From NCBI GenBank assembly GCA_045532055.1, contig JAZSFF010000007.1, forward strand, positions 10,535 to 74,534: a stretch of DNA of 64,000 nucleotides, written 5' to 3'. The DNA is from SIG440 sp045532055 (GTDB lineage: Bacteria; Bacillota; Clostridia; Monoglobales; Monoglobaceae). The notes under the pieces are model-generated. The model did not search any database. It was not told the origin of the DNA and saw only the letters and a list, made by a program, of their open reading frames with translations. This document shows positions 33,623-42,475 of the stretch, piece by piece (the stretch's first letter is position 1; every line of letters begins with the position of its first letter). The translations under genes were made by a program, and so were the position numbers.

Positions 33623-34105
33623 ATGAATCATGAAGAAATTACATGCTGTTTCAGTGGCCATAGGCTATTGCCGAAAGAAAGTATTGAAGCAATACGCAAA
33701 GAACTCAGTGTGGTTATCGATGAATATATAAAGAAGGGATACACCCGATTTATCTCGGGAGGAGCATTGGGGTTTGACCTTATGGCTGCAAGGTTGGTTG
33801 CTGAAAAAAGGAAGTCAGATAATGAAATACGTCTTATTATGATTTTACCTTGTCGGAACCAGCACACAAAATGGTCAAGACGTGATAGGATGGAATATGA
33901 AGAAGTTTTGACGTTGGCAGATGAGGTGGAGTATGTTTGCGAGAGCTACTGCACTGGTTGTATGCACCTCAGGAACAAAGTTATGGTTGACAACAGTCGG
34001 GTGCTTATGTCATATCTTACAGATTACAGAGGTGGGACAGCATATACTGTGAATTATGCAAAAGAAAAAGAAAAGGAGATAGTGAATATTGCTCACAGAT
34101 TATAG
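33623..34105 (+). CDS. SLOG-fold protein (DUF1273/YpsA-like)
   Basis: The 160 residues start MNHEEITCCFSGHRLLP and contain RFISGGALGFDLMAARLV, the nucleotide-binding loop of the SLOG/LOG superfamily, and LMSYLTDYRGGTAYTVNYA. YpsA-like proteins affect cell division in Bacillus; ligand unknown. The ATG at 33623 is chosen because an upstream GTG at 33575 falls inside the promoter. The ribosome binding site is weak. Its 3' end overlaps the convergent hypothetical gene by 13 bases. Confidence 0.75.
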   Translation: MNHEEITCCFSGHRLLPKESIEAIRKELSVVIDEYIKKGYTRFISGGALGFDLMAARLVAEKRKSDNEIRLIMILPCRNQHTKWSRRDRMEYEEVLTLADEVEYVCESYCTGCMHLRNKVMVDNSRVLMSYLTDYRGGTAYTVNYAKEKEKEIVNIAHRL

Positions 34106-34401
34106 GCTGCTACGAAAAAAATTGCCAGCATAAACACAGCTGTCAAAGCCACTGTGAAGAAATGTGTAAAAAATGTGTCCTTATGTTTTTTTGTCGAATC
34201 TGAGCCATGGAGTCTTTTAAGGCGTTCCACTTGCCTTATATAACTGTTGATTATATCCTGTGCTTCTGCGGCAACGTTCTTTTCGTTGAAAGTTTTGCCG
34301 TTGTTGTTTTTGTCAGATTTTAAAATAAATATTGCCTGATCGATAGTATCAGATTGTATGTTGTTGATTATTACCACGCGTCTGGAGTTTTTATCAATCA
34401 T
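34093..34401 (-). CDS. Hypothetical tail-anchored membrane protein
   Basis: A 102-residue protein I do not recognise. It has a soluble N-terminal part starting MIDKNSRRVVIINNIQSDTI, a helical charged middle (AEAQDIINSYIRQVERLKRL), a short Lys/His-rich stretch, and one C-terminal hydrophobic segment (about residues 78-100). The ATG at 34401 has AAAGGTGG 7 bases in front. Such a layout suggests a cytoplasmic domain held to the membrane by a tail anchor. It converges on and overlaps the SLOG gene. Confidence 0.65.
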   Translation of the reverse strand: MIDKNSRRVVIINNIQSDTIDQAIFILKSDKNNNGKTFNEKNVAAEAQDIINSYIRQVERLKRLHGSDSTKKHKDTFFTHFFTVALTAVFMLAIFFVAAYNL

Positions 34402-34480
34402 ATAAATACCACCTTTTTTGATATATGGGAAGTATTTACAAATAATTTGTGTTTTATACAAACAACAAAGCGGTTTCGTC

Positions 34481-34615
34481 GCCCCGCTATGCGGGCGGTC
34501 GCAGCAACAACCCTTTGCTTGCCCATGTGCATTTTGGCAAAGTCAAAATTTTGCACGGGCATTAGATTGATATTTTTATATAATACGAAAAACAGAATTT
34601 CATATTATATAAAAA
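34481..34615. repeat. Palindrome-rich intergenic segment
   Basis: Three successive inverted repeats without coding potential: CCCCGC/GCGGG around 34482-34496; an imperfect hairpin GCCCATGTGCA/TGCACGGGC at 34521-34560; and a perfect 13-bp AT-rich pair 34573-34585 / 34603-34615. The GC-rich part contrasts with the AT-rich flanks and resembles mobile palindromic intergenic elements. Confidence 0.45.
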
Positions 34616-34643
34616 AGCGTGCATCTTAATGATGCACGCTTTT
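34612..34643. terminator. Terminator of the minus-strand SLH gene
   Basis: AAAAGCGTGCATC/GATGCACGCTTTT stem, 5-base loop; T-rich on both sides, so it may act on both strands. Confidence 0.85.
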
Positions 34644-34657
34644 GATTTTTTAAGGGA

Positions 34658-36478
34658 TTAATGAATAACAATAACACTTGCCTCAAGGACACCGGATGCG
34701 TTCGAACCTGTTACAGAAACGGTTTTTCCCTTCTCAATATTCTTAAAGATGATGTTTTTGCCTGTTGTGCTGTCAATAATTTTTGTATTTGTGTTTACAA
34801 ATACGTTGTATTCTGTGCCGCCTTCTTCAACAATCATCAGACCGTAAGTTGCGTTTATACTCTTAACAGTTCCGTTGAGCTGTGATTTTGAAACTGAACC
34901 CGCAGCCTCAATGGAAATGATTTCACTGCTCTGGAGAGTTATGTTCACATCTGTTCCGGGACGGAGGTCATAAACTGTACCGGTTTCGGTAGAATCAATA
35001 ATAACCTTTACACTCTTGTTTACCTTGTAGTCAACAACTTCGTTGCTGCGTTCAATGCTGAGTGTTGAACCGGAAGTTGTGTGTGTGATGGTTTTGATGT
35101 TTCCTGAGAATGACTGGTTCTTGCTACTTGCAGAAACTTTTGTAACTTTGCCGTAAGTCATTCTTACCATGATGGTATCACCATGCATAAGCTGACCCAG
35201 ACTGCTGCTTAAACTGTTGCGTGAAACATCAACGCCGTCTGCTGAAACTTCGTAGGCTTTGATGTTGCCGTTTGCATCTGCAATGTTCAAAATAGTATAT
35301 GTGCCAGATACATCAATGGAATCAAGTGTTCCGCTTGCTGTAGTGGTTTTGTCAACTACTTCAAGAGATTCAACAAGACCGTCAACAATTGTCAAAGCAA
35401 CGTAGTCATTGGATTTAACCCTGCTGAAGAGGTCAATAGCACCATTGACTCTGATTTTTGCATTTTCAGCAAGAACGTAAGTTTCGATGTTTGATTTGTC
35501 ATTTGCATCTGCAATTGTAACAGATTTGGTTGTTGAATCCTTTGTTGAGGATACAAGACCATAAATAACAGAATCCTTAACAGAAACATTGTTTTCAATC
35601 AATGAAACTCTGCCTGCCAGGTGAGTAATTTTTACATGCATGCCACGGCTGAGGTCAGAAAGTTTAACGTCTTTTCCGTTTACTTTATATTTTGTGTTTG
35701 CCTCGAGGTTGTTTACGATATCATTTCCGTCGATTGTAATGGTGATTTTTTCATCAAATTTATCAATTGAAACAATAACGCCCGTCTGTGTTGAAACATC
35801 AAGAATATCAACAAGTGAGCAAAGCATTTTTGCCATCTGTGAACGTGTAACAGATGTGTTGGGGGAGAACATGGGCTGACCTTTGTCGTTGTTGCCCATT
35901 CCCTGCATGATACCTGCCTCTTTTACATATTCAACGTATGCCCTTGCGGAATCGGGGATTTCAACGGTGTCAGCATATGATGATGAAACAAAAGCATTGC
36001 TTTCAACCTCTTCTTCTGCACCAAGAAGTTTTGTCAGAAGAATGGCCGCCTCGTATCTCTTGAGGGCTGTGTTTTTGTTGGAAGATGAAAGATATGCATC
36101 AAGCTCATCTGCTTTGAGAACCCCTGTGTAAAGGAGAAAAGAAACCTCTTTTGCATAATTTGTAGAAAACTTGCTGAGCGTTCCTTTGTATTCATCAACG
36201 GCAAGCTCCACAGAATCAGCAAAACTTTCGTCATTTACGCCAATCATTCTTGAAAGAAGGATAAGTGCTTCAGTTTTTGAAATTGTGTTGTTGGGTTTAA
36301 AGGTTCCGTCTTCATAACCTTTGATGTAACCAAGCTCTGCCATTTCGTTTATGTAGGGTTTTGCCCATGAAACGGTTGGGTCGTTTTCTACATCAGAAAA
36401 TGTAAGAGCAGACACCGAAAGTGTTGAGAGCAGGAAAACGATACAAAGAATTCCGCTCAAAAGTTTTTTGTTAATCAT
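34658..36478 (-). CDS. SLH-domain surface protein with tandem beta repeats
   Basis: A 606-residue exported protein. Signal peptide about residues 1-24 (KKLLSGILCIVFLLSTLSVSA). Three SLH-type segments follow (about 26-83, 84-155, 165-225; e.g. YIKGYEDGTFKPNNTISKTEA and FSPNTSVTRSQMAKML), which bind secondary cell-wall polymers. The rest (about 226-606) is built of some five or more beta-rich units of 65-75 residues, each with a pattern like G-x-V-x-S-I, Y-x-V then L-x-x-G-x-x-V-x-V, reminiscent of DUF5666-type OB folds. ATG 36478 follows AAGGGGGA. Divergent to a second SLH gene. Confidence 0.85.
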   Translation of the reverse strand: MINKKLLSGILCIVFLLSTLSVSALTFSDVENDPTVSWAKPYINEMAELGYIKGYEDGTFKPNNTISKTEALILLSRMIGVNDESFADSVELAVDEYKGTLSKFSTNYAKEVSFLLYTGVLKADELDAYLSSSNKNTALKRYEAAILLTKLLGAEEEVESNAFVSSSYADTVEIPDSARAYVEYVKEAGIMQGMGNNDKGQPMFSPNTSVTRSQMAKMLCSLVDILDVSTQTGVIVSIDKFDEKITITIDGNDIVNNLEANTKYKVNGKDVKLSDLSRGMHVKITHLAGRVSLIENNVSVKDSVIYGLVSSTKDSTTKSVTIADANDKSNIETYVLAENAKIRVNGAIDLFSRVKSNDYVALTIVDGLVESLEVVDKTTTASGTLDSIDVSGTYTILNIADANGNIKAYEVSADGVDVSRNSLSSSLGQLMHGDTIMVRMTYGKVTKVSASSKNQSFSGNIKTITHTTSGSTLSIERSNEVVDYKVNKSVKVIIDSTETGTVYDLRPGTDVNITLQSSEIISIEAAGSVSKSQLNGTVKSINATYGLMIVEEGGTEYNVFVNTNTKIIDSTTGKNIIFKNIEKGKTVSVTGSNASGVLEASVIVIH

Positions 36479-36750
36479 TTTGATTCCCCCTTGGTATTTA
36501 TGTTTGTGAAAACTTAATAAAATTCTAAATAAAAACACAAAAAATTATGTTATTTTTATTTTAGCATAAAAGTTTTAATATTTCAACCATATTTACCTAA
36601 AAAGTTTTTAAATATAGGTTACAAAATTGTTAAAAATTTGGAATGGTATAATATTTTGCTAATTGAGCCAAAAACTTTGTGTTGTAATATTTTTGCACCT
36701 ACACACAATAAACACGAAACATTTTAAAAATTAAAAGAGGAGGAATAAAA
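36479..36750. other. Divergent SLH intergenic region
   Basis: 272 AT-rich bases. Apart from the plus-strand -10 listed separately and the ribosome binding sites at each edge I see no repeat or reading frame. Confidence 0.5.
36644..36652 (+). promoter_or_regulatory. Extended -10 promoter candidate for the plus-strand SLH gene
   Basis: TGGTATAAT at 36644-36652 is a perfect TATAAT with a TGn extension; the -35 region is poor. The start point would be near 36659, about 90 bases before the ATG. Confidence 0.45.
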
Positions 36751-39693
36751 ATGTCAAAAAAATTTATATCCTTGTGTCTGGCAATAACAATGCTTTTCAC
36801 TTTGGGCATAAATGTTTTTGCCGCAGGCAATGGCCCAATCATTGCATCAGGTGAAACACCTGAAATGTTGGGTGATACTGCAAATAGTTCTGATAAAGGC
36901 GTTACTATGGACGACAATCAGGGCGAAACTGTACAGCAAAATGGTGCGGCAACAAATCAAAATCAACAAAACAACACACAACAAGGCGGTGTTCAACAAA
37001 ATGCAGATGTCAACATGGGTGCAACACCAAGGGTGACAAGAACCGAGGACAACAGCGAAGCAATAGTTGAACAAAACAACACGAAAAACAACGCAATGAT
37101 GAATGAACACTTAAGCGAAAGTGTTGCACTTTCAAGATACAGCAGCCGCAGAGTTGCACTTTCTCCCGATATAAGCGGAACAAAGTATGAAGAGGCGGCA
37201 GAGGTATTGGGTGCATTGGGTATCATGGTAGGTGATGCGGAAACAGGTAATTTCCGTCCTGAAGACAACATTTTGCGTTCAGAGATGGCAAAGGTTTCGG
37301 TATACTCGGTAGGACTTGAAGACATAGCAAATGGTTCAAACACCCCTACCAGATTCCCTGACGTTGTTCCAAACCATTGGGCAAATGGTGCCATCAATGT
37401 TGCAGAACAACAGGGAATGGTTATTGGTGATGACGTAGGCACATTCCGTCCAGATGACCCTGTTCTTTTGCAGGAGGCAGTAACAATAATGGTAAGAGCT
37501 TTGGGTTATGAGCCTGTGGCAAGAGACCGTGGCGGATACCCTGCAGGATACCTTGCTGTTGCATCTGAAAACCAGCTTCTCAAAGGCATTTCTTCAGCCG
37601 GTGCAAACCCTGCAAAAAGAGGAGATGTTGCACAGCTTGTGTTCAACAGCCTTACAGTCAACCTTATGGAACAGACAGGATTTGGCAGCAACACAGTCTA
37701 TGAAGTAGTGGACAAAACTTTGCTCTATGACAGACTTAATGTAGAGAAAGCATACGGCCAGATTACAGGAACTAGTGAAACAACACTTACAGGGGGCAGC
37801 ACAACAGCAGAAGACAGGATTATGATAAATGACAAAACATTTATCGAGGGCAACACAATGGCAAGAGAATTGTTGGGCTATAACGTAGTATACTATGCAA
37901 GAATTGACGCAACAACAGACGAAAAAACATTGATTCTGGTAAGACCTCAAAGCAGCAAGAACAACGAACTTACAATAAATGCAACAGACATTGTATCAGT
38001 AACAGGTGATACAGATGCAAACAAAACAGTGACTTACTGGCGCAGCAATACAAATGATTCAACAGCAAAGACAGCCACTATTGTTGCAAAACCTGTTTTC
38101 ATATACAACGGCAAATATATCGCAACACTTACCAACGAACAGCTCAAACCTGCAACAGGCAACCTGATTCTTCTTGACACAGATGTTAACAATGTTTATG
38201 ACATCGTGTTTGTAAACAACTTTACAAATCTTGTTGTTGAGACAGTTTCGTCAGCCACAGGCAGAGTAACAGACAAGTACAATAATGGTTCATTGCTCCT
38301 TGACCCAGAAAACACAGAAATAGATTTTGTTCTGTGGAGAGATGGTCAGAAGATTCAGCCAAGTGATTTGGTTGAGTGGAATGTAATTTCCTATACAGTG
38401 AGCCAGGATAAGCAGCTTATAAAGGGTTATGTTTCAACAGAAAGCGTTCTTGGACGTGTAACACAGACCACAAGTGAAGGCTTTAGAATCAACGATTCAG
38501 AGCAGATTTATAAAAAGGCAGCAAATTATCCAAATGAAATCAATTTGAGAGACGAAGGCAGATTCTATCTTGATATTGAAGGCAACGTGGCAGCAGTTGA
38601 TACAACAGCGTCAACTACAGGCACAGCTATTCGCGGAACTTACGGTTATATGGTAGGTGCTGCAATAACAGGAACAATCGACAAAACACTTCAGTTCAAG
38701 ATATTCACATCAGCAGGGGATACAACAGTATTTGATGCGGCAACAAAAATCCGTGTAAATGACACCTACGGCCTTAATGCAGAGTCGGCACTTGCAAGTC
38801 TTGGAAAAGACGGTGTGGTAACACCTCAGCTTGTAACTTATGAAACAAATGCACAGGGACTTTTGACTGGCATTGATTTGGCGGTTGACAAAACTGCAAC
38901 AGGTGCAGTGAACAAGGGTGTATTCACAAAAAATATAGCGGCTGCTGACCAGGTATACAAGAGTGCATCAGGTATGCTTGGAAACGTAAAAGTGACAGAG
39001 AACACTATTGTGTTTGACATTCCTACTGAGGCAGGCACAGACACAACAAGATATGCTGTAAGAACAAACAAAATGTTCTCCAACAACACACCTTATGATA
39101 TTATAGTTTATGACCTTCAGGAGGACTTCTCTGCAAGAGCAATAATCGTAACAAGTACAACAGGTGTTACAGAGGCAAAATCACCTATAGTTCTGGTTGA
39201 TGAAATTGCATCTGCACAGAATGAAGATTATGATGCAGTAGATGTGGTTTATGGTATTGAAAACGGTCAGAGAGTACAGCTTATGTCAGCGGACAAGAAT
39301 GTATTCGTGAAGGGCGACGGAAAAGCTCTGGAACAGGGTGATATATTCCAGTACAGCACAAATGCAAAGGGTGACGTTGACCAGATTACACTGCTCTTTG
39401 ATACAGATGCCATGACAACAGAGTTCACCAAGGATATAGGAACTGACCTGACAACTGTTTACGGCAAAGTTACAAAGAAATTTGCAGATTCTGTAAACGT
39501 AAGTGTAAACGGTACAGTAAGAAACTATTCTACAGCAGGTGCTCTGGTTTATGAATATAATTCACAGAGAAAGACAGGCAACGTTGCTGTTGTAACTTCA
39601 GGAGATATTGAAGTATTTGAAGAAGGCAACGAAGTAAGACTGTTTATAAAGATTTATGAAGATGAGGTTTCTGAAATGGTTATCGTAAGATAA
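36751..39693 (+). CDS. Large SLH-domain surface (S-layer-like) protein
   Basis: A 980-residue exported protein. Signal peptide about 1-24 (FISLCLAITMLFTLGINVFAAG). A low-complexity Asn/Gln/Thr-rich linker (about 50-95) precedes SLH segments at about 138-190, 203-256 and 257-310 (FRPEDNILRSEMAKV, FRPDDPVLLQEAVTIM). The remaining 660 residues are Thr/Val/Asp-rich, beta-type, without membrane segments or catalytic motifs I recognise. A GAGGAGG site precedes the ATG. Size, composition and SLH position fit an S-layer or abundant wall protein; it faces the other SLH gene. Confidence 0.85.
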   Translation: MSKKFISLCLAITMLFTLGINVFAAGNGPIIASGETPEMLGDTANSSDKGVTMDDNQGETVQQNGAATNQNQQNNTQQGGVQQNADVNMGATPRVTRTEDNSEAIVEQNNTKNNAMMNEHLSESVALSRYSSRRVALSPDISGTKYEEAAEVLGALGIMVGDAETGNFRPEDNILRSEMAKVSVYSVGLEDIANGSNTPTRFPDVVPNHWANGAINVAEQQGMVIGDDVGTFRPDDPVLLQEAVTIMVRALGYEPVARDRGGYPAGYLAVASENQLLKGISSAGANPAKRGDVAQLVFNSLTVNLMEQTGFGSNTVYEVVDKTLLYDRLNVEKAYGQITGTSETTLTGGSTTAEDRIMINDKTFIEGNTMARELLGYNVVYYARIDATTDEKTLILVRPQSSKNNELTINATDIVSVTGDTDANKTVTYWRSNTNDSTAKTATIVAKPVFIYNGKYIATLTNEQLKPATGNLILLDTDVNNVYDIVFVNNFTNLVVETVSSATGRVTDKYNNGSLLLDPENTEIDFVLWRDGQKIQPSDLVEWNVISYTVSQDKQLIKGYVSTESVLGRVTQTTSEGFRINDSEQIYKKAANYPNEINLRDEGRFYLDIEGNVAAVDTTASTTGTAIRGTYGYMVGAAITGTIDKTLQFKIFTSAGDTTVFDAATKIRVNDTYGLNAESALASLGKDGVVTPQLVTYETNAQGLLTGIDLAVDKTATGAVNKGVFTKNIAAADQVYKSASGMLGNVKVTENTIVFDIPTEAGTDTTRYAVRTNKMFSNNTPYDIIVYDLQEDFSARAIIVTSTTGVTEAKSPIVLVDEIASAQNEDYDAVDVVYGIENGQRVQLMSADKNVFVKGDGKALEQGDIFQYSTNAKGDVDQITLLFDTDAMTTEFTKDIGTDLTTVYGKVTKKFADSVNVSVNGTVRNYSTAGALVYEYNSQRKTGNVAVVTSGDIEVFEEGNEVRLFIKIYEDEVSEMVIVR

Positions 39694-39710
39694 GTTTTTT
39701 GGAAAATTGA

Positions 39711-39742
39711 AAAACTCCGCCGTAATCACGGCGGAGTTTATA
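39711..39742 (+). terminator. Terminator of the plus-strand SLH gene
   Basis: AAACTCCGCCGT/ACGGCGGAGTTT stem with a 4-base loop and short T/A tract. Confidence 0.85.
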
Positions 39743-39752
39743 CTTAAAAAAG

Positions 39753-39785
39753 AAAAAAGTCGGAACAAGCGTAACTTGTTCCGAC
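39753..39785 (-). terminator. Terminator of tRNA-Gly
   Basis: Perfect 11-bp stem GTCGGAACAAG/CTTGTTCCGAC (39759-39785) followed on the minus strand by TTTTTTCTTTTTT; it lies one base after the encoded CCA of the tRNA. Confidence 0.9.
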
Positions 39786-39786
39786 A

Positions 39787-39861
39787 TGGAGCGGAAGACG
39801 AGATTCGAACTCGCGACGTTCACCTTGGCAAGGTGACGCTCTACCACTGAGCCACTCCCGC
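39787..39861 (-). tRNA. tRNA-Gly (GCC)
   Basis: 75 bases on the minus strand fold as a full cloverleaf: acceptor GCGGGAG/CTTCCGC (one G.U), D arm GCTC/GAGC, anticodon stem TCACC/GGTGA with loop TTGCCAA (anticodon GCC), T arm with GTTCGAATC, and CCA encoded. It has its own promoter and terminator. Confidence 0.97.
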
Positions 39862-39893
39862 AAATATATCATGGCATCTTGACCACAAGTGAT

Positions 39894-39922
39894 ATTCTAG
39901 CATATCAGAGGCGGTTTGTCAA
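39894..39922 (-). promoter_or_regulatory. Promoter of tRNA-Gly
   Basis: Minus strand TTGACA (39922-39917), 17 bases, TAGAAT (39899-39894), 33 bases before the tRNA 5' end. Confidence 0.8.
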
Positions 39923-39943
39923 TACCTGATAATAAAAAATTTT

Positions 39944-41239
39944 TTAAAGATTTGCCGTCAAAACCTCATCAAAATCCTTGTATAAATAAAGGGAGCCGCA
40001 AAGAATAATGGGTTTGTTCAAGGAAAGAGCTTCCTTATAGGCGTCACTAAGCTCTTTATATGCTGTTGCATTGATACCAAGGTCTGAGGCGGTTTTGTAG
40101 ATGAGGCCGATTTCGGCAACCCTTGGGTTGTCCTTTACCTTTACGGCAAAGATTTGGGAATTGGCAAGCAGACCTGAATTTTGTAAAATTTCAAGTTCGC
40201 CTTTAATATCCTTGTCACCCATAAATGCCATTATAAAGGTGCCGCCATCCCATTTGGGGAAGTAATGGTTGAGACTTTTTGACAGGGCAAGCATGCCGTT
40301 TTTGTTGTGTGCACCGTCGTATATTACAACGGGATTTTTTTGAATTATTTCAAATCTTCCCGGGTTTTTTGCCTTTGATATTCCACTTTTTATGTGCTTT
40401 GTATTTATACCGAGTGCCAAGGCGGTTTCAATTGCTAAAGCTGCGTTGTCAGGCTGATAAACACCGGAAATGCCACACTTTATGTCACACAAAGCTGTAC
40501 CGTCTGATGAAGTGTAATCAAAAATTTCGCAAAAGTCCTCAAAGGTTTTGAGAATGGGAGTATTTGTAAAAATTAAGTTATGATTTTTTTCGGAACAGGT
40601 TTGGGTTAAAACTTCAGATGCTTTGGGGTTTTGTCTGGCGGATACAGTAATTCCCTGCTTATTGTTTTGTGGTTTTTTGATTATTCCTGCCTTTTCGGCG
40701 GCAATTTTCTCGATAGTGTTGCCCAGATATTCCACGTGGTCAATGTCAATGGTTGTAATAACTGTAGCAGCGGGGCAGGGAATGATGTTTGTGGCGTCAC
40801 GTGTCCCACCAAGACCTGTTTCAAGAACAACCATATCACAGTTTTGTTCCTTGAAATAACAAAATGCGGCGGCTGTCCATATTTCAAACTGGGTTGGGAG
40901 TTCACCAAGCTCCGCTTTCACATTGTTTGCTGCGATTTCCACTGTTTTTAAGATGCGGGTTATGTCCTCTTCGGAAATCATTTCTCCGTCAACAGAAATT
41001 CGTTCCCGTACTGTTACAAGATTGGGGGATGTGTATTTCCCTGTTTTATATCCCGCATCTGTGAATATATTTTGCAAAAAACTGCAAACAGAACCTTTTC
41101 CGTTGGTTCCTGCAATGTGTATAAATTTCAGTTGGTTTTGGGGGTTTCCAAGGTGATTCATCAGACAACCAATGCCCTCAAGCTGCAGACGGGCAACAGC
41201 TTGAAAACTGTTTGCAAATTTTTTAAAATCATTACTCAT
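39944..41239 (-). CDS. folC: Folylpolyglutamate synthase / dihydrofolate synthase
   Basis: FolC adds glutamate to (dihydro)pteroate and folates, keeping them in the cell. The 431 residues have the P-loop AGTNGKGSVCSFL near residue 45, FTSPNL-type region YTSPNLVTVRERI, ETGLGGTRDATN, and the C-terminal domain with IYDGAHNKNG. It follows folT by 26 bases and both lie behind a tetrahydrofolate riboswitch, which agrees with a folate uptake and retention unit. Confidence 0.95.
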   Translation of the reverse strand: MSNDFKKFANSFQAVARLQLEGIGCLMNHLGNPQNQLKFIHIAGTNGKGSVCSFLQNIFTDAGYKTGKYTSPNLVTVRERISVDGEMISEEDITRILKTVEIAANNVKAELGELPTQFEIWTAAAFCYFKEQNCDMVVLETGLGGTRDATNIIPCPAATVITTIDIDHVEYLGNTIEKIAAEKAGIIKKPQNNKQGITVSARQNPKASEVLTQTCSEKNHNLIFTNTPILKTFEDFCEIFDYTSSDGTALCDIKCGISGVYQPDNAALAIETALALGINTKHIKSGISKAKNPGRFEIIQKNPVVIYDGAHNKNGMLALSKSLNHYFPKWDGGTFIMAFMGDKDIKGELEILQNSGLLANSQIFAVKVKDNPRVAEIGLIYKTASDLGINATAYKELSDAYKEALSLNKPIILCGSLYLYKDFDEVLTANL

Positions 41240-41265
41240 TGATGGTGTTCTCCAGTACTGTTGAA

Positions 41266-41799
41266 TTATTTAAAACGTCTCAATTTTTCAATATATCCAC
41301 GGCAGGTCAGCAAAACTGCTGCCTGAAGAATTGGCTTTATGACACCCGCCGCAATTCTTGTGTAAAAGGCAACCGCAAAGGATGGATACCAGCCAAGCCA
41401 CAGGGAAAACAGAGCGGTGGTAAGGAACATATCTATCAAAAACTGTATCCCAACGCACAGAATTGTGCGAACTATATATGACTTTTTTGAAAGGTTTGGT
41501 TTAAAAAAGAAAAGACCGTACACAAATCCCGACAAAAATTCAATAAGGGTTATTTGAGGAATAATTGGTCCCGAGGGTGCAAGAAGACAGTTGAGCAAGT
41601 CTCCTGTTGCCGCAGTAAGCCCTGAAAAAATTGGCCCGTACATGGCGCCTGTTACAAACACGGATATAAATTTGAGGGGAATTTTCACTACTGTACCAAC
41701 CCTGAATGTGCAAAAAATTGATAGTAGAGCAGTGATTGCAACAAGCAATCCCAACATGCACATATCCTTGACTGATAGATGCGGAAAAAATTTTTTCAC
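41266..41799 (-). CDS. folT: Folate ECF transporter substrate-binding component FolT
   Basis: A 177-residue S component of an energy-coupling factor transporter with about six membrane segments. It has MCMLGLLVAITALLSI, VKIPLKFISVFVTGAMYGP and the acidic/aromatic region FLSGFVYGLFFF typical of FolT. The shared EcfA/EcfT module is not in this window. The start is GTG at 41799 with AAAGGGTGA in front; that site is part of the riboswitch expression hairpin. Folate specificity is supported by the riboswitch and folC. Confidence 0.9.
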   Translation of the reverse strand: MKKFFPHLSVKDMCMLGLLVAITALLSIFCTFRVGTVVKIPLKFISVFVTGAMYGPIFSGLTAATGDLLNCLLAPSGPIIPQITLIEFLSGFVYGLFFFKPNLSKKSYIVRTILCVGIQFLIDMFLTTALFSLWLGWYPSFAVAFYTRIAAGVIKPILQAAVLLTCRGYIEKLRRFK

Positions 41800-41838
41800 A
41801 AAAAATCACCCTTTCTGTAGAATAGCCACAAAAAGGGT
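41800..41838 (-). promoter_or_regulatory. Expression platform of the THF riboswitch
   Basis: Minus-strand hairpin of 13 pairs (arms 41826-41838 and 41808-41820) whose right arm holds the folT ribosome binding site AAAGGG and which is followed by GATTTTTT. It can act by hiding the site, by termination, or both. Confidence 0.75.
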
Positions 41839-41860
41839 AATTTAAAGTTTACGGATTTTG

Positions 41861-41962
41861 CAGCAACGGAATGCGGAAACAACACCGCAAGCAAAAATGC
41901 TTTTCGTAAAGGCGGCAACTTCCCGTCCGCCCTTCACTTAACGCGCTGAATCCTACTTTGCT
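41861..41962 (-). promoter_or_regulatory. Tetrahydrofolate (THF) riboswitch
   Basis: Minus-strand sequence matches the THF-I riboswitch layout in order: AGCAAAGTAG, then GCGCGTTAAGTG, GGGAAGTTGCC, ACGAAAAGC, GCGGTG, and a final CCGTTGCT that pairs with the opening AGCAA to form P1. Known members read GTAG, GCGTTAAGTG, GGGATGTCG, ACGAAGC, GCGGTG in the same order. Direct position ahead of folT and folC agrees with ligand and role. Confidence 0.92.
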
Positions 41963-41981
41963 AATAAACTGATTTAAGCAA

Positions 41982-42446
41982 TTATCTGAGCTGGTTTCTG
42001 TTGTCTTTGACGATATTGATGCACTGTTCAAGGTCACGAATTGTCTTAAGAACAACAGTTTCAACATTTTCAAGCAGATAATCTGCATACTGATAAGAAG
42101 AATTTTTTGCTGCCTGTGCTTCTGCGTTTGCAGTATCTGTGATTTCAGCAGCAGCAGCCATTGCCTTCTTTGTTATTTCGTTTTCATTAATCATGGCAAT
42201 AAGCTTGTCGTTTGCCACTTTGATGATTTCGTCTGCTTCCTTGTTGGCGTCGTTTATGATATTCTGGCGTTCAGCCTTTATCCATTTTGCCTGTTCAAGG
42301 TCTGTGGGCAGCTTGAGACGGATTTCCTGAATGATTTCAAGAAGCTCTTCCTTGTCAAGCATGCAACGACCGGTAAAGGGCACTGCAACACCTTTGTCAA
42401 TAATATCCTCTAATTCTGTTAATAATTCCAAAGCGTCCATATCCAT
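41982..42446 (-). CDS. Coiled-coil protein (clostridial ATP synthase b-like)
   Basis: A 154-residue, almost wholly helical protein with alanine- and charge-rich heptads (e.g. KWIKAERQNIINDANKEADE) resembling ATP synthase b/H stalk subunits; such genes are often labelled ATPase in clostridial genomes and commonly follow coaD. There is no membrane segment and no nucleotide-binding motif. AAGGAGG lies before the ATG. It is the third gene after the rsmD promoter and ends 20 bases before the THF riboswitch. Confidence 0.65.
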   Translation of the reverse strand: MDMDALELLTELEDIIDKGVAVPFTGRCMLDKEELLEIIQEIRLKLPTDLEQAKWIKAERQNIINDANKEADEIIKVANDKLIAMINENEITKKAMAAAAEITDTANAEAQAAKNSSYQYADYLLENVETVVLKTIRDLEQCINIVKDNRNQLR

Positions 42447-42475
42447 AGCTGGAAACCTCCTTAATTTAATGCGGC

